A stretch of DNA of 64,000 nucleotides from Bacteroidota bacterium. Lineage in GTDB: Bacteria > Bacteroidota > Ignavibacteria > Palsa-1295. Position 1 is the stretch's first letter. Each line of letters opens with the position of its first letter. This document shows positions 35,360 through 45,300 of the stretch, in pieces. The stretch is from contig JAJPIQ010000005.1 of assembly GCA_021324685.1 (NCBI GenBank), positions 1 through 64,000 of the forward strand. The letters are read 5' to 3'. The notes under the pieces are model-generated. The model was not told where the DNA came from and ran no database searches. It saw only the letters and a program-made list of their open reading frames with translations. The position numbers were made by a program, and so were the translations under genes.

Positions 35360-36901
35360 TCATTTTGGATTGGGCAATAATGTGTCCCCTGTCGTCCGGC
35401 GTCGAAAAAGGACGAGTGGGTCACGAAGCGAGTCCAGACAAACAATTTGTTCAGCTTTGAAATCGTCCAGCATGTGCTTATCGATCAAATTCTGATAGCC
35501 ACCAAAATCGCCAGCAAAATCGAGAATGTAGGAAACGGAATTCCGATCGAGATAGCCGCGAAGGTCGCCACGTTCGATCTCGTTCACAGCTTCTGCGCTT
35601 ACGACCCCGTCCAAATCGACGATACTTCCCGTCCTCGCTGCAAAATAAGAATAGTACCCGGAATTGAGCGCAGCCACGTTCGCTTTCGGCGTTAACTGTT
35701 GTATCAGTGGAACTCCCTGAAAGACCACGGCCTCCTGAGAGGTCATTTGAGGTTTAGTATAGAACATGACTTGAAAAAGAATAACGAGCGCGCCGAGCGT
35801 CCAGCGGCCACTGGCTCGCGCTTCGGTCTTGCCTGCGTTGGCGCCGACACTCACCCCAAAGCCCATAAGCAAGAGTGGCAACAGCTCTTCGACATACCAA
35901 TCTCGAATGAATCCACGAAACAGACTATGTACGAGCAGCAGAAGTACTCCTCCCCCAATGAAATAATAAACGGTGCGTTCGCCTTCGGAGATGGTCTTAC
36001 GTCCGGTAAGGGAACGATAAACAATGGCGAGCAGTGGAAGTCCGAAGCCGGCATACCAAAATGGTTTCAGTGCGTTTTTTATCGCATCCAGACCCAAATG
36101 CCAGAACTTTAAACTCGGAGTCGAATAGATCACATTGTACTTTCTCATCGCGAGGATCGGTACCGCCTCCGCGCTCGATTGAAGCGGCGTTCCGAAATGA
36201 TAGACATTCCACACGAGCCATGGCAGTACGATGACGAATGCGATCGAAATCGCAGTGACAGTTCCAAGCCACTCCGCACGATGACGTTTCATTGTGTATA
36301 TCGAAATCGGCAGAAGAACAATAAAAAGATCGGTGCGGGCCAGCAGAACAAGGCCTGAAATAATACCGAGGAATACCCACGACGAGATCGTATTTGTAAG
36401 TTTCAAAAATACGCGCAGGCAGACGACGAGCAGAAGCGCCGCAACGCCCGTCTCCAGGCCATTAATCGCACGAATCGTTACGATCGCGCTCGCTGCATAC
36501 AGCGCAGCCGCGACCGCTGCGGCCGTAACTCGGTTCGAAGGTCTCGCTTCTGGAAGAAGATCGTAGACCGTACTTCCAATGAACCAAAGGGTTATGACAT
36601 CGAGCAGACTTTGGAGCAGCAACACAGCATGGATATACCCCCACGACGTGAGATGGAACCAAAAGAATGGCGCAACGACAAAGACCCAGAGTGGGTGCAT
36701 CCCATTGGTTGGATGGACACCGTCGAATGTGATTCCCAGGCCATGGGCAAGATTGCGGGCGATCGTGAAATAATAGAGTGCATCGTCCGGCAGCGCGTAG
36801 GTTACAAGAGCCAGCGTGTGGGAACGGAAATAAAACCATGCTCCGAGACGGACGGCGACGCCGGCGAGGACAATCCAGAAGAGCCAGCGTTTTTTATGCA
36901 T
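35360..36901 (-). CDS. Polytopic membrane protein, GT-C-like glycosyltransferase
   Basis: A 513-residue protein with about ten helices, starting MHKKRWLFWIVLAGVAVRLG at an ATG that forms a TAATG junction with xerC. An external loop contains PDDALYYFTIARNLAHGLG, then PTNGMHPLWVF, a motif I associate with a common group of GT-C type sugar transferases where acidic residues near the first loop bind the sugar donor. The final 100 residues are soluble and outside. The substrate is unknown. Codon use looks slightly AT-richer than neighbours. Confidence 0.65.
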   Translation of the reverse strand: MHKKRWLFWIVLAGVAVRLGAWFYFRSHTLALVTYALPDDALYYFTIARNLAHGLGITFDGVHPTNGMHPLWVFVVAPFFWFHLTSWGYIHAVLLLQSLLDVITLWFIGSTVYDLLPEARPSNRVTAAAVAAALYAASAIVTIRAINGLETGVAALLLVVCLRVFLKLTNTISSWVFLGIISGLVLLARTDLFIVLLPISIYTMKRHRAEWLGTVTAISIAFVIVLPWLVWNVYHFGTPLQSSAEAVPILAMRKYNVIYSTPSLKFWHLGLDAIKNALKPFWYAGFGLPLLAIVYRSLTGRKTISEGERTVYYFIGGGVLLLLVHSLFRGFIRDWYVEELLPLLLMGFGVSVGANAGKTEARASGRWTLGALVILFQVMFYTKPQMTSQEAVVFQGVPLIQQLTPKANVAALNSGYYSYFAARTGSIVDLDGVVSAEAVNEIERGDLRGYLDRNSVSYILDFAGDFGGYQNLIDKHMLDDFKAEQIVCLDSLRDPLVLFRRRTTGDTLLPNPK

Positions 36902-37878
36902 TAGCCACGAGGATGGAACGTGCGGTGGACTTCCTGCAGATACGATCGATCGACATGCGTATAAATCTCTGTTGTCGAAATATCCGCATGGCCTAAGAGT
37001 TCCTGCACAATACGCAGGTCCGCGCCCCCCTCTATCAGGTGGGTCGCGAAGGAGTGACGAAATGTATGTGGCGAAAGCTGTTTTTCGATTTTCGCTGCGC
37101 GCGCATATTCGCGAACGAGGTTCCAAACCGTCATTCGAGAAACCGCTGTCCCGCGCTCCTGATTGAGGAACACCGCGTCCGTCCGCCTTCCGCTTCGAAG
37201 AAAAAGCGGACGAACGCTCGATAAATATTCGTCCATCGCAGTGCACGCCACCCCTCCCATCGGTACGATCCGTTCCTTGCTCCCTTTTCCAAAAAGCTTG
37301 ACAAGCTTTTCTTCCAAAAACAATTGAGGGAGCCGGAGTCCGGTTGCTTCAGAAACGCGGGCGCCCGTCGCATAGAGAAATTCGAGGAGTGCGCGGTCTC
37401 GCACGCCTTTGTTCGTCGATAGATCCGGCTGCTCGAGCAGTGCGGAGACTTCTTCGATCGAAAGAACGTCGGGCAAGGAGCGTCGAACGGACTTCACTTC
37501 AAGATTTTCCGTCGGATCGCGTGCAATAATTTTTTCTGCGAGTAAAAATTTATAAAACCCACGGAGTGCGCTTACAATACGCACAATACTCGTGCGCGCA
37601 AGGCCGGCTTCTCCCAGAGCCCGCAGGAACGCGTGCAAGTCGCGCGCGGCTGCACGGGCGAGCGGCATGTTCTCGCCCGCAAGGAACTGCTCGAGCTTTT
37701 CAATATCGCGGCCATAGGCTTCGAGCGAGTTCGCGGAGAGCCCGCGTTCGATGCGAAGATAGTTCAAATAAAGTTCAGTGGGTCGAAGAATATCGCGTTC
37801 GCGCACGGTGCCCGCACGTGTCGCCTCGAGGCTCTCGACGGTACGGAGGGAACGCTTTTTACGAAGGGATGGAGGCAA
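36901..37878 (-). CDS. Tyrosine recombinase XerC/XerD
   Basis: A 325-residue (TTG start at 37878) or 301-residue (GTG at 37806) recombinase. It has the SAM-like N-terminal domain (YLNYLRIERGLSANSLEAYGRD) and the catalytic set R (LYATGARVSE), K (GKGSKERIVPMG), H-x2-R (HTFRHSFATHL), H (LLGHADI) and Y (IYTHVD). The shorter start gives the length usual for XerC/XerD, which resolves chromosome dimers at dif. It is transcribed with the glycosyltransferase through a 1 nt overlap. I cannot tell XerC from XerD. Confidence 0.93.
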   Translation of the reverse strand: MPPSLRKKRSLRTVESLEATRAGTVRERDILRPTELYLNYLRIERGLSANSLEAYGRDIEKLEQFLAGENMPLARAAARDLHAFLRALGEAGLARTSIVRIVSALRGFYKFLLAEKIIARDPTENLEVKSVRRSLPDVLSIEEVSALLEQPDLSTNKGVRDRALLEFLYATGARVSEATGLRLPQLFLEEKLVKLFGKGSKERIVPMGGVACTAMDEYLSSVRPLFLRSGRRTDAVFLNQERGTAVSRMTVWNLVREYARAAKIEKQLSPHTFRHSFATHLIEGGADLRIVQELLGHADISTTEIYTHVDRSYLQEVHRTFHPRG

Positions 37879-37914
37879 GAAATGCGCTTATGAAACAGTG
37901 GCAAAAAAGTGCGG

Positions 37915-40236
37915 TTACGAAGCAGTAGCAAAAACAGGCTGTGCCGTAAGTGCCGCTGCGGGAGCCACAGGATAGGAAACCCTGGCATGATGCAGACCCG
38001 AAAGCAGCCGCGCAAAAACGACACGGATCACCGAAAAATCTCGAACGGTAATATCACAACGGTCGAACTGTCCCTGGTCGAAGCGCGTGCGAATGAGCTG
38101 TTCGATCGCCGCTTCAATGACATCCGGGCGCATTTCTTCTCCCTGTTGAGCGAGCGTTCGGGCGATGGCTTCGGATGCATCGGCGAGCATGACAATGGCC
38201 GCCTCCTTGGTATTTGGAAGTGGGCCGGGATAGCAAAATTCCATTTCATGGACCTCGCCGGAACCGGCGGCTTCCATCACGGCACGTTGATAAAAAAACG
38301 AAATAGGCAATGTGCCATGATGCATCGGAATAAAGTCGATCACCCGTTCCGGGAGGGCGTGAGCACGGGCCAGCACGATTCCCTGTTCAACATGACCTTT
38401 CACACGTTCTGCACTTTCGTACGCCGTCAGTCCTTCGTGTAGATTCTTTCCTTCCGCCTGATTTTCGACAAAGGTAGCAGGATCGGCGAGTTTCCCAATG
38501 TCGTGAAAATAGGCTCCCACTTTGGCCAGGGAGGCGTTCGCGCCGATTGCGATCGCAGCATTTTCTGCCAACTGCGCCACCATCATCGTATGCTGATATG
38601 TGCCCGGTGCACGGAGCGCGAGTTCGCGCAGGAGCGGATGATGGATATTATCGAGTTCGGCGAGCCGCAAGTCGCTTACGGTGTCGAAAATATTTTCGAT
38701 CGCGAACAGAGCACCGAGCGTAATGACCGGGGAAATAAGGGCATTCGCAAGCGAGGAAATGAGTTCATAGCCGAACTCACGCAACGGCGTTCCCTGCTCG
38801 AGCGAAAGCGCGGCGATCGCAACTAAATATCCGATAAAAATATATCCAATGCTTGCAAAAAGCTGTGCGCGATTGCGAAGATCTCGCACCGTGTACGCAG
38901 CAAAGGCGCCTGCACAGAGGCCGGCGAGCGCAACCGAATAATCGTTTCCGCGAATACCTGCAACAATGAGCGAGGCCACGACCGTCCCGTAAAATCCTGT
39001 GCGGCTGTCGAAAAGCACCGTAAGCAGCATCGAGGCCACGGGGATCAGGATTAGATATTGAAGGGGAAAATCGACCTGTATCCAAACCGAAAGATACGCC
39101 ATCAACGCCGGAAAGAGCAGGACCAGCGCCAGAAGCAAAATCTGCGCGTTATCGTTATAAATTTTGCGGCGAATGAATTTGAGATACAGGACGAGGAGCA
39201 GAACGATAAGCCCCGCATGCCCGACGGTGCCGGCAAAGCGTCCCAGTTCTGCAACCATGCCCCCGCGTGCAAGGCGCGCTTGCGAAAGGCTCTCCAACGA
39301 TGCCTTGATCGCCGGTGTAATAATTTCTCCTTTGGAAATAATTTTTTGTCCCTCGATCACGATTCCATCGGTGCGCGGAACGCGATCGATGATGGCCTCG
39401 CGGCTTTCTTCCGTAAGTCCTGGACTATAGACTACGGTCGGCAGCAGGGCGCCCTGGGCAAGTTTCGAAAGTGGGCGTACGAGGCTGCCCTCATGGTGCA
39501 TCCGCAAATCGAGGCGTGTGTATATGCGGTTCCCGATTTCTTCGATCGTAACGAGCGAATCCTGACTCAAAATGACTTCTTCGTTCGGGTGCATCCGTAA
39601 TGCAAACGATTTCGAGAGGGAAGCAACCCGTTCTTCGAGCAATGCAGAAATAACAAGACCATTTTCAGCGTGCGTGATCTGCTTACTTAAGAAATCCTGG
39701 GTCTCGCTCAACTCTTTTTGCGTGCGTTCGAACTGACGGTCTGATTTTCCTGCTGCCAGCGCAGAGAGGGCGTCCCAATCGTCGCTGGAAAGACCGAGCG
39801 ATTTGAGCGAGTCCGAAAGCGTTATTCCACGCAGGGAATCGTGCCGCGAAAGAGCAATGAGCGCCATTAGGCGATCCCATTGGCTATGAAACTTTCGGTC
39901 GCTTAGCGGGAGAGCTGTCGTATCAGGAAGATAGACGGGATAAAGTTGATCCGCAAGGGCTTTCCGAACATCCTGGCCGTATCGGACAGGATCTTTATAA
40001 ACAGGAAAAGTAAAAGGAGCGTCGACGTCCTGATTGGTCCAGAGCGATCCGGCCGAAAAGCCGGAAAGGGCCGTTGTTCTAATACTTGGAAAAAGGGCGG
40101 CAACAATAAGCGTAAGCGCGATACCCAGCGTCCATCGCAATGCTTTTGAGCGGCGCCATGCCGGACGCGCGACCCGGCGCCGCAGCGAAAGGATAAACTG
40201 CTTTCCCCGCTCCGAAATAGAGCGATCGATCTTCAT
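37915..40236 (-). CDS. 7TM-HD phosphohydrolase (PgpH-like, candidate c-di-AMP phosphodiesterase)
   Basis: A 773-residue membrane protein. Order: N-terminal membrane helix (about residues 30-50), a large exported 7TMR-HDED-type sensor region (about 60-320), seven helices (about 325-530) and a cytoplasmic HD domain with the metal-binding HD in KVGAYFHDIGKLADP and further histidines (YQHTMMVAQ, GHVEQGIVLA, MHHGTLP). PgpH homologues hydrolyse c-di-AMP. Length and order match that family. The gene is followed, on the same strand, by xerC and preceded by a STAS gene. Confidence 0.9.
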   Translation of the reverse strand: MKIDRSISERGKQFILSLRRRVARPAWRRSKALRWTLGIALTLIVAALFPSIRTTALSGFSAGSLWTNQDVDAPFTFPVYKDPVRYGQDVRKALADQLYPVYLPDTTALPLSDRKFHSQWDRLMALIALSRHDSLRGITLSDSLKSLGLSSDDWDALSALAAGKSDRQFERTQKELSETQDFLSKQITHAENGLVISALLEERVASLSKSFALRMHPNEEVILSQDSLVTIEEIGNRIYTRLDLRMHHEGSLVRPLSKLAQGALLPTVVYSPGLTEESREAIIDRVPRTDGIVIEGQKIISKGEIITPAIKASLESLSQARLARGGMVAELGRFAGTVGHAGLIVLLLVLYLKFIRRKIYNDNAQILLLALVLLFPALMAYLSVWIQVDFPLQYLILIPVASMLLTVLFDSRTGFYGTVVASLIVAGIRGNDYSVALAGLCAGAFAAYTVRDLRNRAQLFASIGYIFIGYLVAIAALSLEQGTPLREFGYELISSLANALISPVITLGALFAIENIFDTVSDLRLAELDNIHHPLLRELALRAPGTYQHTMMVAQLAENAAIAIGANASLAKVGAYFHDIGKLADPATFVENQAEGKNLHEGLTAYESAERVKGHVEQGIVLARAHALPERVIDFIPMHHGTLPISFFYQRAVMEAAGSGEVHEMEFCYPGPLPNTKEAAIVMLADASEAIARTLAQQGEEMRPDVIEAAIEQLIRTRFDQGQFDRCDITVRDFSVIRVVFARLLSGLHHARVSYPVAPAAALTAQPVFATAS

Positions 40237-40325
40237 GGACGTTCCAACTACAATCCGAACAAAAAAGGTGTCCCGGCATTTTCGCTCAATGTCGGAGAGG
40301 TACGGACACTCGGAACAGGAAGAGA

Positions 40326-41120
40326 TTAATAATCTTCTTCTTCGTCCTCTTCTAATTCTTCGTCGTCCCAGTCGTCATCTTCGAAATCTTCATCTTCGAT
40401 GACTTCGTCTGCGGGCTCAACCTCTTCGTCGCCGGCTTCCTCGACTTCTTCGACGTCGTCTTCCTCGTCGAGATCGTCATCGTCCGTCTCTTCATCATCG
40501 AAATCGTCGTCGAACTCATCGAGGTCGTCTTCCTCCTCATCATAATCGTCTTCGTCATCTCCGAAGGCTAAGAGTTCGTGCTGTTCTAATTCGTCGTCGA
40601 AAGGAGTCATCATAATATTTGCTAAAGCTGCCGCGCCAAACGAACCTCCGGCCGCAATAGCTCCGGAACGAATGGCTTTCGTCGTCGGAGCTTCGGGCCC
40701 GAGCGGTTCATCCGCAAGGATAACCGCGTCCTCTTCTTCGACGCCCATAACATCGAAATCGGGCGAAGAGAAAAAGAGCGAGGCCGCCGGTTGCCGGCGT
40801 GCATCCTGAACAGAATCGAAAATCGGAAAGATGCGGTCGAGTTGCGTGACCGCGAGCATCGAACGAACATTTTCATTCAGGCCGACCAACCGTAGTTCGC
40901 CGTCATGGATTCGCATCTGTCGCTGCGCAAGCAAGAGCGCCGAAATACCGGCACTATCGATGTACTCGACATCGGTCAGATCGACGATAAGCGTTTTAAT
41001 ATCGGGCTGGGCCAGAATAAGGAATTCTGCCTTCAGCTGACCCGCATTACGCGAATCGAGCCGCTGTTCCTTCAACCGAAAAATGGTCGTTGAATCTTCC
41101 TGATCGGTGATAAAATGCAT
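40326..41120 (-). CDS. STAS-domain protein with a very acidic C-terminal tail
   Basis: A 264-residue protein. The first 110 residues form a STAS (anti-sigma factor antagonist) domain with the phosphorylatable serine in VEYIDSAGISALL (S56). After a linker with Ala-rich stretches, about the last 90 residues are almost entirely Asp and Glu (for example DDEDDYDEEEDDLDEF). No kinase or anti-sigma partner is adjacent. The ATG follows a clear AGGAGAG ribosome-binding site. Nothing in the frame suggests a broken gene: the acidic part is in frame and ends with a normal stop. Confidence 0.85.
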   Translation of the reverse strand: MHFITDQEDSTTIFRLKEQRLDSRNAGQLKAEFLILAQPDIKTLIVDLTDVEYIDSAGISALLLAQRQMRIHDGELRLVGLNENVRSMLAVTQLDRIFPIFDSVQDARRQPAASLFFSSPDFDVMGVEEEDAVILADEPLGPEAPTTKAIRSGAIAAGGSFGAAALANIMMTPFDDELEQHELLAFGDDEDDYDEEEDDLDEFDDDFDDEETDDDDLDEEDDVEEVEEAGDEEVEPADEVIEDEDFEDDDWDDEELEEDEEEDY

Positions 41121-41328
41121 GGTGCTCTCCTGATACTGCCGCTATCTGCGGCCGAAGCTGATTGTGGTCAAAAATCGATGAAAGGTCCTAACAATGTCCG
41201 GGCCGTTAAATAGTCCGCGCCGCGAAACTAATAAAACTTTTGACCGAATGCTTGAAACAATTTTGTGAACCGCTGCTTTTTGACCTCTACAAAAGCAAAT
41301 CGCTTAAAATTTCCGTATATTCACTTAA

Positions 41329-42390
41329 ATGGTCGTACAGGATACCATCCTCAAAGATTGGAAATCTGCCAAGCCCCACCCCGTCTGGGTCCTGCATGGC
41401 GAAGAGGAATTTTTACGAGATGAATTAATCCACCAAGCCGCGCTGATAATCGTTCCGGATGAGGCTACGCGTTCATTCAATGTCGATATTCTCTATGGCC
41501 CCGAGACGACCCTCGATCAGGTGCTTACGATTGCGCGGTCCTATCCCATGATGGCCGAACGTCGGCTTGTCATCGTTCGGGAGGCAGAACGAATTCTGCG
41601 GGCCCGACCTGCGGGAGGTGCCAAAAGCCGTAAAAAAACAACGGACGACCCGTTCCTTCTCTATCTTGAACAGCCGAATCCGGACTGTGTCCTGCTTTTC
41701 GATCTCGAAAAATTCGGCGCTCGGAATCAGTCCCCATTTAAAGAACTTGCGGAACGCGCGAAGGTGATCGAGTTCCCTGTCTTGAAGGAAGCCGAGGTGA
41801 GCGACTGGCTTCGCGCGCGTGCAAAGTCGCTGGGCCGCACCCTCGCAACCGATGCGGCTCGGCTCCTCATTGCCTATCTTGGAACCGGATTACGGAACCA
41901 TGCCAACGAACTCGAAAAGCTTTCCATTTACTGCGATGACCGAAACGAGATCACTGCAAAGGATGTCGAGCGCGTTGTTGGCGCGTCGCGTGAAAATAAT
42001 GTCTTTGACCTTACGAAAGCGATCGGTGCTGGCAATAAGGCACCCGCGGCGGCGATCCTTCTGCGGTTGCTCGACCAGAGCAAAGACCAGCGGCAGTTTT
42101 TGTTCGTCATGCTCTTACGGTTTCTGGAGCAGATCACAATCGCTCGGGAACTTGCCGCAAAAGGCGAAAATGAACGTGCCATCGCCGAAGCGCTCGAACT
42201 TCGAGGGGGAGCTGCATACTTTGCGAAGGAAATCGTTCAGCAGGCGCGGCGCTATACCAGGGACCGGCTCGACAGTGCACTCGCGGCGCTCATCCAGGCC
42301 GAAGCCCAAACACGGGGCCGCCATACCAACGACGAGCTGCTTATGGAAATGCTGCTACTCAACATCATGCCTGCGGCCGCGGCCGTATAA
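41329..42390 (+). CDS. holA: DNA polymerase III subunit delta
   Basis: The clamp-loader delta subunit, 353 residues. The N-terminal part begins VWVLHGEEEFLRDELI, then VDILYGPETTLDQVLTIARSYPMMAERRLVIV, and FAR-like FPVLKEAEVSDWLRARAKSLG, followed by the helical lid and C-terminal domain ELEKLSIYC, NVFDLTKAIGAG and the collar. The order and length match HolA. Runs convergent with the following T9SS cargo gene and ends exactly where that gene begins to end, with no gap. Confidence 0.92.
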   Translation: MVVQDTILKDWKSAKPHPVWVLHGEEEFLRDELIHQAALIIVPDEATRSFNVDILYGPETTLDQVLTIARSYPMMAERRLVIVREAERILRARPAGGAKSRKKTTDDPFLLYLEQPNPDCVLLFDLEKFGARNQSPFKELAERAKVIEFPVLKEAEVSDWLRARAKSLGRTLATDAARLLIAYLGTGLRNHANELEKLSIYCDDRNEITAKDVERVVGASRENNVFDLTKAIGAGNKAPAAAILLRLLDQSKDQRQFLFVMLLRFLEQITIARELAAKGENERAIAEALELRGGAAYFAKEIVQQARRYTRDRLDSALAALIQAEAQTRGRHTNDELLMEMLLLNIMPAAAAV

Positions 42391-45300
42391 TTACCGCAAG
42401 ACCGAGACGCGCCGGGCCGTACGTTCCCGCCCGTTTTCGAGCACCAGAATATAATTCCCAGGCCCCAAGGGGGTTGTCATCGTGACATCATGCTCGCCGG
42501 GTGCGGCCGGTAAGGACTTCATACTTCTCACCAGCGCTCCCGTTTCATCGTACAACTCGAGCGAAAGATCGCTCGGAGCATCATGGACAACATATTGTAC
42601 GCTCCACACCGTTGAATGAGCAGGATTCGGTGCAACCGAAATCACATCGAAGCTCAGGGTGCGAGTATTCAAGAGGTCGAGTAGCGTCGGGTCCCCACAA
42701 GCCAGTGCAATTTGAAACGGCTGTTCCGGAATATTACAAAGTTCCAATCCCGGCTCCCGGTCGGTCACGAAAGTATCCAGGAGAACGTCGGTTACGCTAT
42801 CGCGGGTAAGCGAAACGAGCGTACGTACATAGATAAGCGGGAGGTCAAGCCGAGAGCTATCCGAAATCGTGTCCCGAAGCCAAACACGTCCGGAACATCC
42901 ACTGCCAGGCTCCGCCACAAATCGAAAAGAATCGACCACGCTGCTGCACGTATTCGAAAATTCGAGCCGTTCCGGCGTCAAAAGATCGGTGTTAAAAGAT
43001 AAGTGGAACGCATAACTTCGGATCGAGAACGTGTCCGTCGTTGGCTCCAGCAGGATAGGAATAAGAAGTTCCTTGCCCGCGAGGAGACTGGTGAGCGCTG
43101 GAATCATAGGAACGGGTGCGGTCAGATTTTTTCCAGTGATGGAGAGCACCGTGTCAAACCGCCGGATACCGGCATGCAAATACAGTCTTGCCCGGACCGC
43201 TCGCTGCCCCGCAAACGCTGGCGTGAACGCGATCGACATCGAATCCGATTGCTCCGACAAGAGCGAATCTCCAACACGATACGAAAACTCCTGCAAAGTA
43301 TCTCCCGCGATCGAAACAGAATCGACAGCCATCGCCTTGCATCCGGAATTAGAAATCACGATCGGAAGTGCGACGGGCTGGCAATATTTCGTAAATAGAA
43401 AGATCGAATCGGCGGATAACGCAAGGGGCTGGGAAGGTATATTGTTCGACAGCGCAAGCGAAACCGTAGTATCGAACGATTTTGATGCCGTGTGCGCAAA
43501 AAGCCTGACCGATCCGCTTTTTGAAATGCTGTCCGAGGGATCGAATTGAATGCGAACAACCAAAGAATCGCCTCCGGCAATCGTATTCTTCAGGGAGTCG
43601 AACGAAATGGATATGGTACTGTCCTTGTCGATCGCCGAATCCAGGGTAAGCGTTTCACAGCCCTGGTCGGAAATCGTAAACGTGTCCTGAATCGGTGCGC
43701 ATCCGGCCGTCGCCAGACTCATGATCGTTCGCGAAAGAACAAGCGTTTGCGGATTAGTTATGTTCGTTCCCATAACTGTGATGGCCGTATCGAACGCATG
43801 GTTTCGATGCCGAGCATAAAGATGGAGCTGGCCGGAATCGGCTGACGCACCGGGATTGTACACAACAGAAATCGTATCCAGCGCCGAAGGAGCAAGAACG
43901 CGAGAAACACCGGAAACCGTAAATGCCGAACTCGAAGAAACAATGGAATCGAGCGTGACACTATCGCAACTCGTAGTAAGGAATGAAAAACTTCCGACGA
44001 CCGGATGACAGTATCTGGTCTCGAGTGCAACGAGCGTATCCGATAGTACAAAAATGGGCGGCTGCTGGATCGACTGCGCTGCAATGGCAAGCGTAGTTTC
44101 ATATGAACGTCTTCCGACATGCGCAAAGACCTGTGCCGCGATGGAACGGTGTTCGGCGCTATCCGGCGCATAGGAAATGGCAACCGGGAGGGATGCGCCA
44201 TTCGCAATAAATTGCGGGAAGGTGTCGAGGAGGACAATTTCTCCATCCGAAAGTACGATCGAATCGAGCATCATTCCGGAACATCCCGGTCCCGAAAGGA
44301 GAACGGTATCGATCCCAACGCTGCACGCTCCGACTTTGAAGCTGCAGGTATCGGAAGAAAGTTCGAGGCCGCCGGGAAGAGCGCTGTTTGTTTCAATGAT
44401 CATATCGCGAATGACCGTATCCTGGCCGGAATGACCATAGATGCGAACCACCGCCGTATCCTGGCCGTCGGAAGTGGGAGAAAACAGGGCGCGAATCGAG
44501 ACGCTATCCTGCTCGCTTAATATTTTCGGAAAATTTGTGCTGTCCGCAATCGATAAAAGTTCCGTCCCCGAAACAATGGCCGCGGAATCGATCGTCACTG
44601 GAATACAATTGTCCCCAAAAGCTGGGAACTGAATCGTGTCCCCGCACGGATTTGGAAGCAGCGAAAGTGTATCGATTGAAAGCGCAACCGAACCTTTGAG
44701 CGTGCCATCTCCCCCATCCGTCGTTTTCCACACCCCGCCCTGACCGTCGAAAGCATACACGACCTGCCCGTTACATCCGGTCACGACAAAACGTGAATCG
44801 CGACTGTGCGCGGGGCCATGTACGAAATGCCAGGTTGCGCCGAGATCATCCGAGCGGTACATCCCATATAGAAAATTCGGGTTGCCGTTATAGGTCGAAT
44901 CGGTCTGGAAATAAAGCGTATTGCCCGCACCTGCGATGCCGCCGGTGAAGTGCATATCTGCAAAGCTCGCCCGCTGCTGCCAGGTAAAGCCGCCATCGGA
45001 CGACCAGTTGATCGAGGCATGAGGAAGTCCGGGCTGTGATTCGTTCGCGCAAAAATAGATGTGCCTGCCTGGGACTGCATACGTTGACCACGCTTCATAT
45101 TGCTTGCTTAGGGATTGCTGCCAGGTTCGGCCGGCATCGGTCGTCATCCAGAAGTTCCCACCGCCGATGTTGTCGTTCATTTGCGTCAGTACGCCATTCA
45201 AACTGTCCGAAAACGCGACATCATTGCCGCCATTGCCCGTTCCAGCGGGAAAACCTTCCGTCCATGTCACACCGGCATCGTACGAATAGCCTCCGCCCAT

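Noticed and set aside
36902-37246. N-terminal extension of the GT-C-like protein
   Set aside because: Overlaps xerC out of frame; the ATG at 36901 with TAATG junction is better.
36901-37878. Phage or integron integrase
   Set aside because: Length, sequence and neighbours fit a housekeeping XerC/XerD; no attachment site or mobile gene is nearby.
40326-40620. Acidic tail as frameshift artefact
   Set aside because: The frame runs from a clear STAS domain through the tail to a proper stop; frames either side give other low-complexity peptides (Met/Thr-rich), as expected from repeats of GAN codons.
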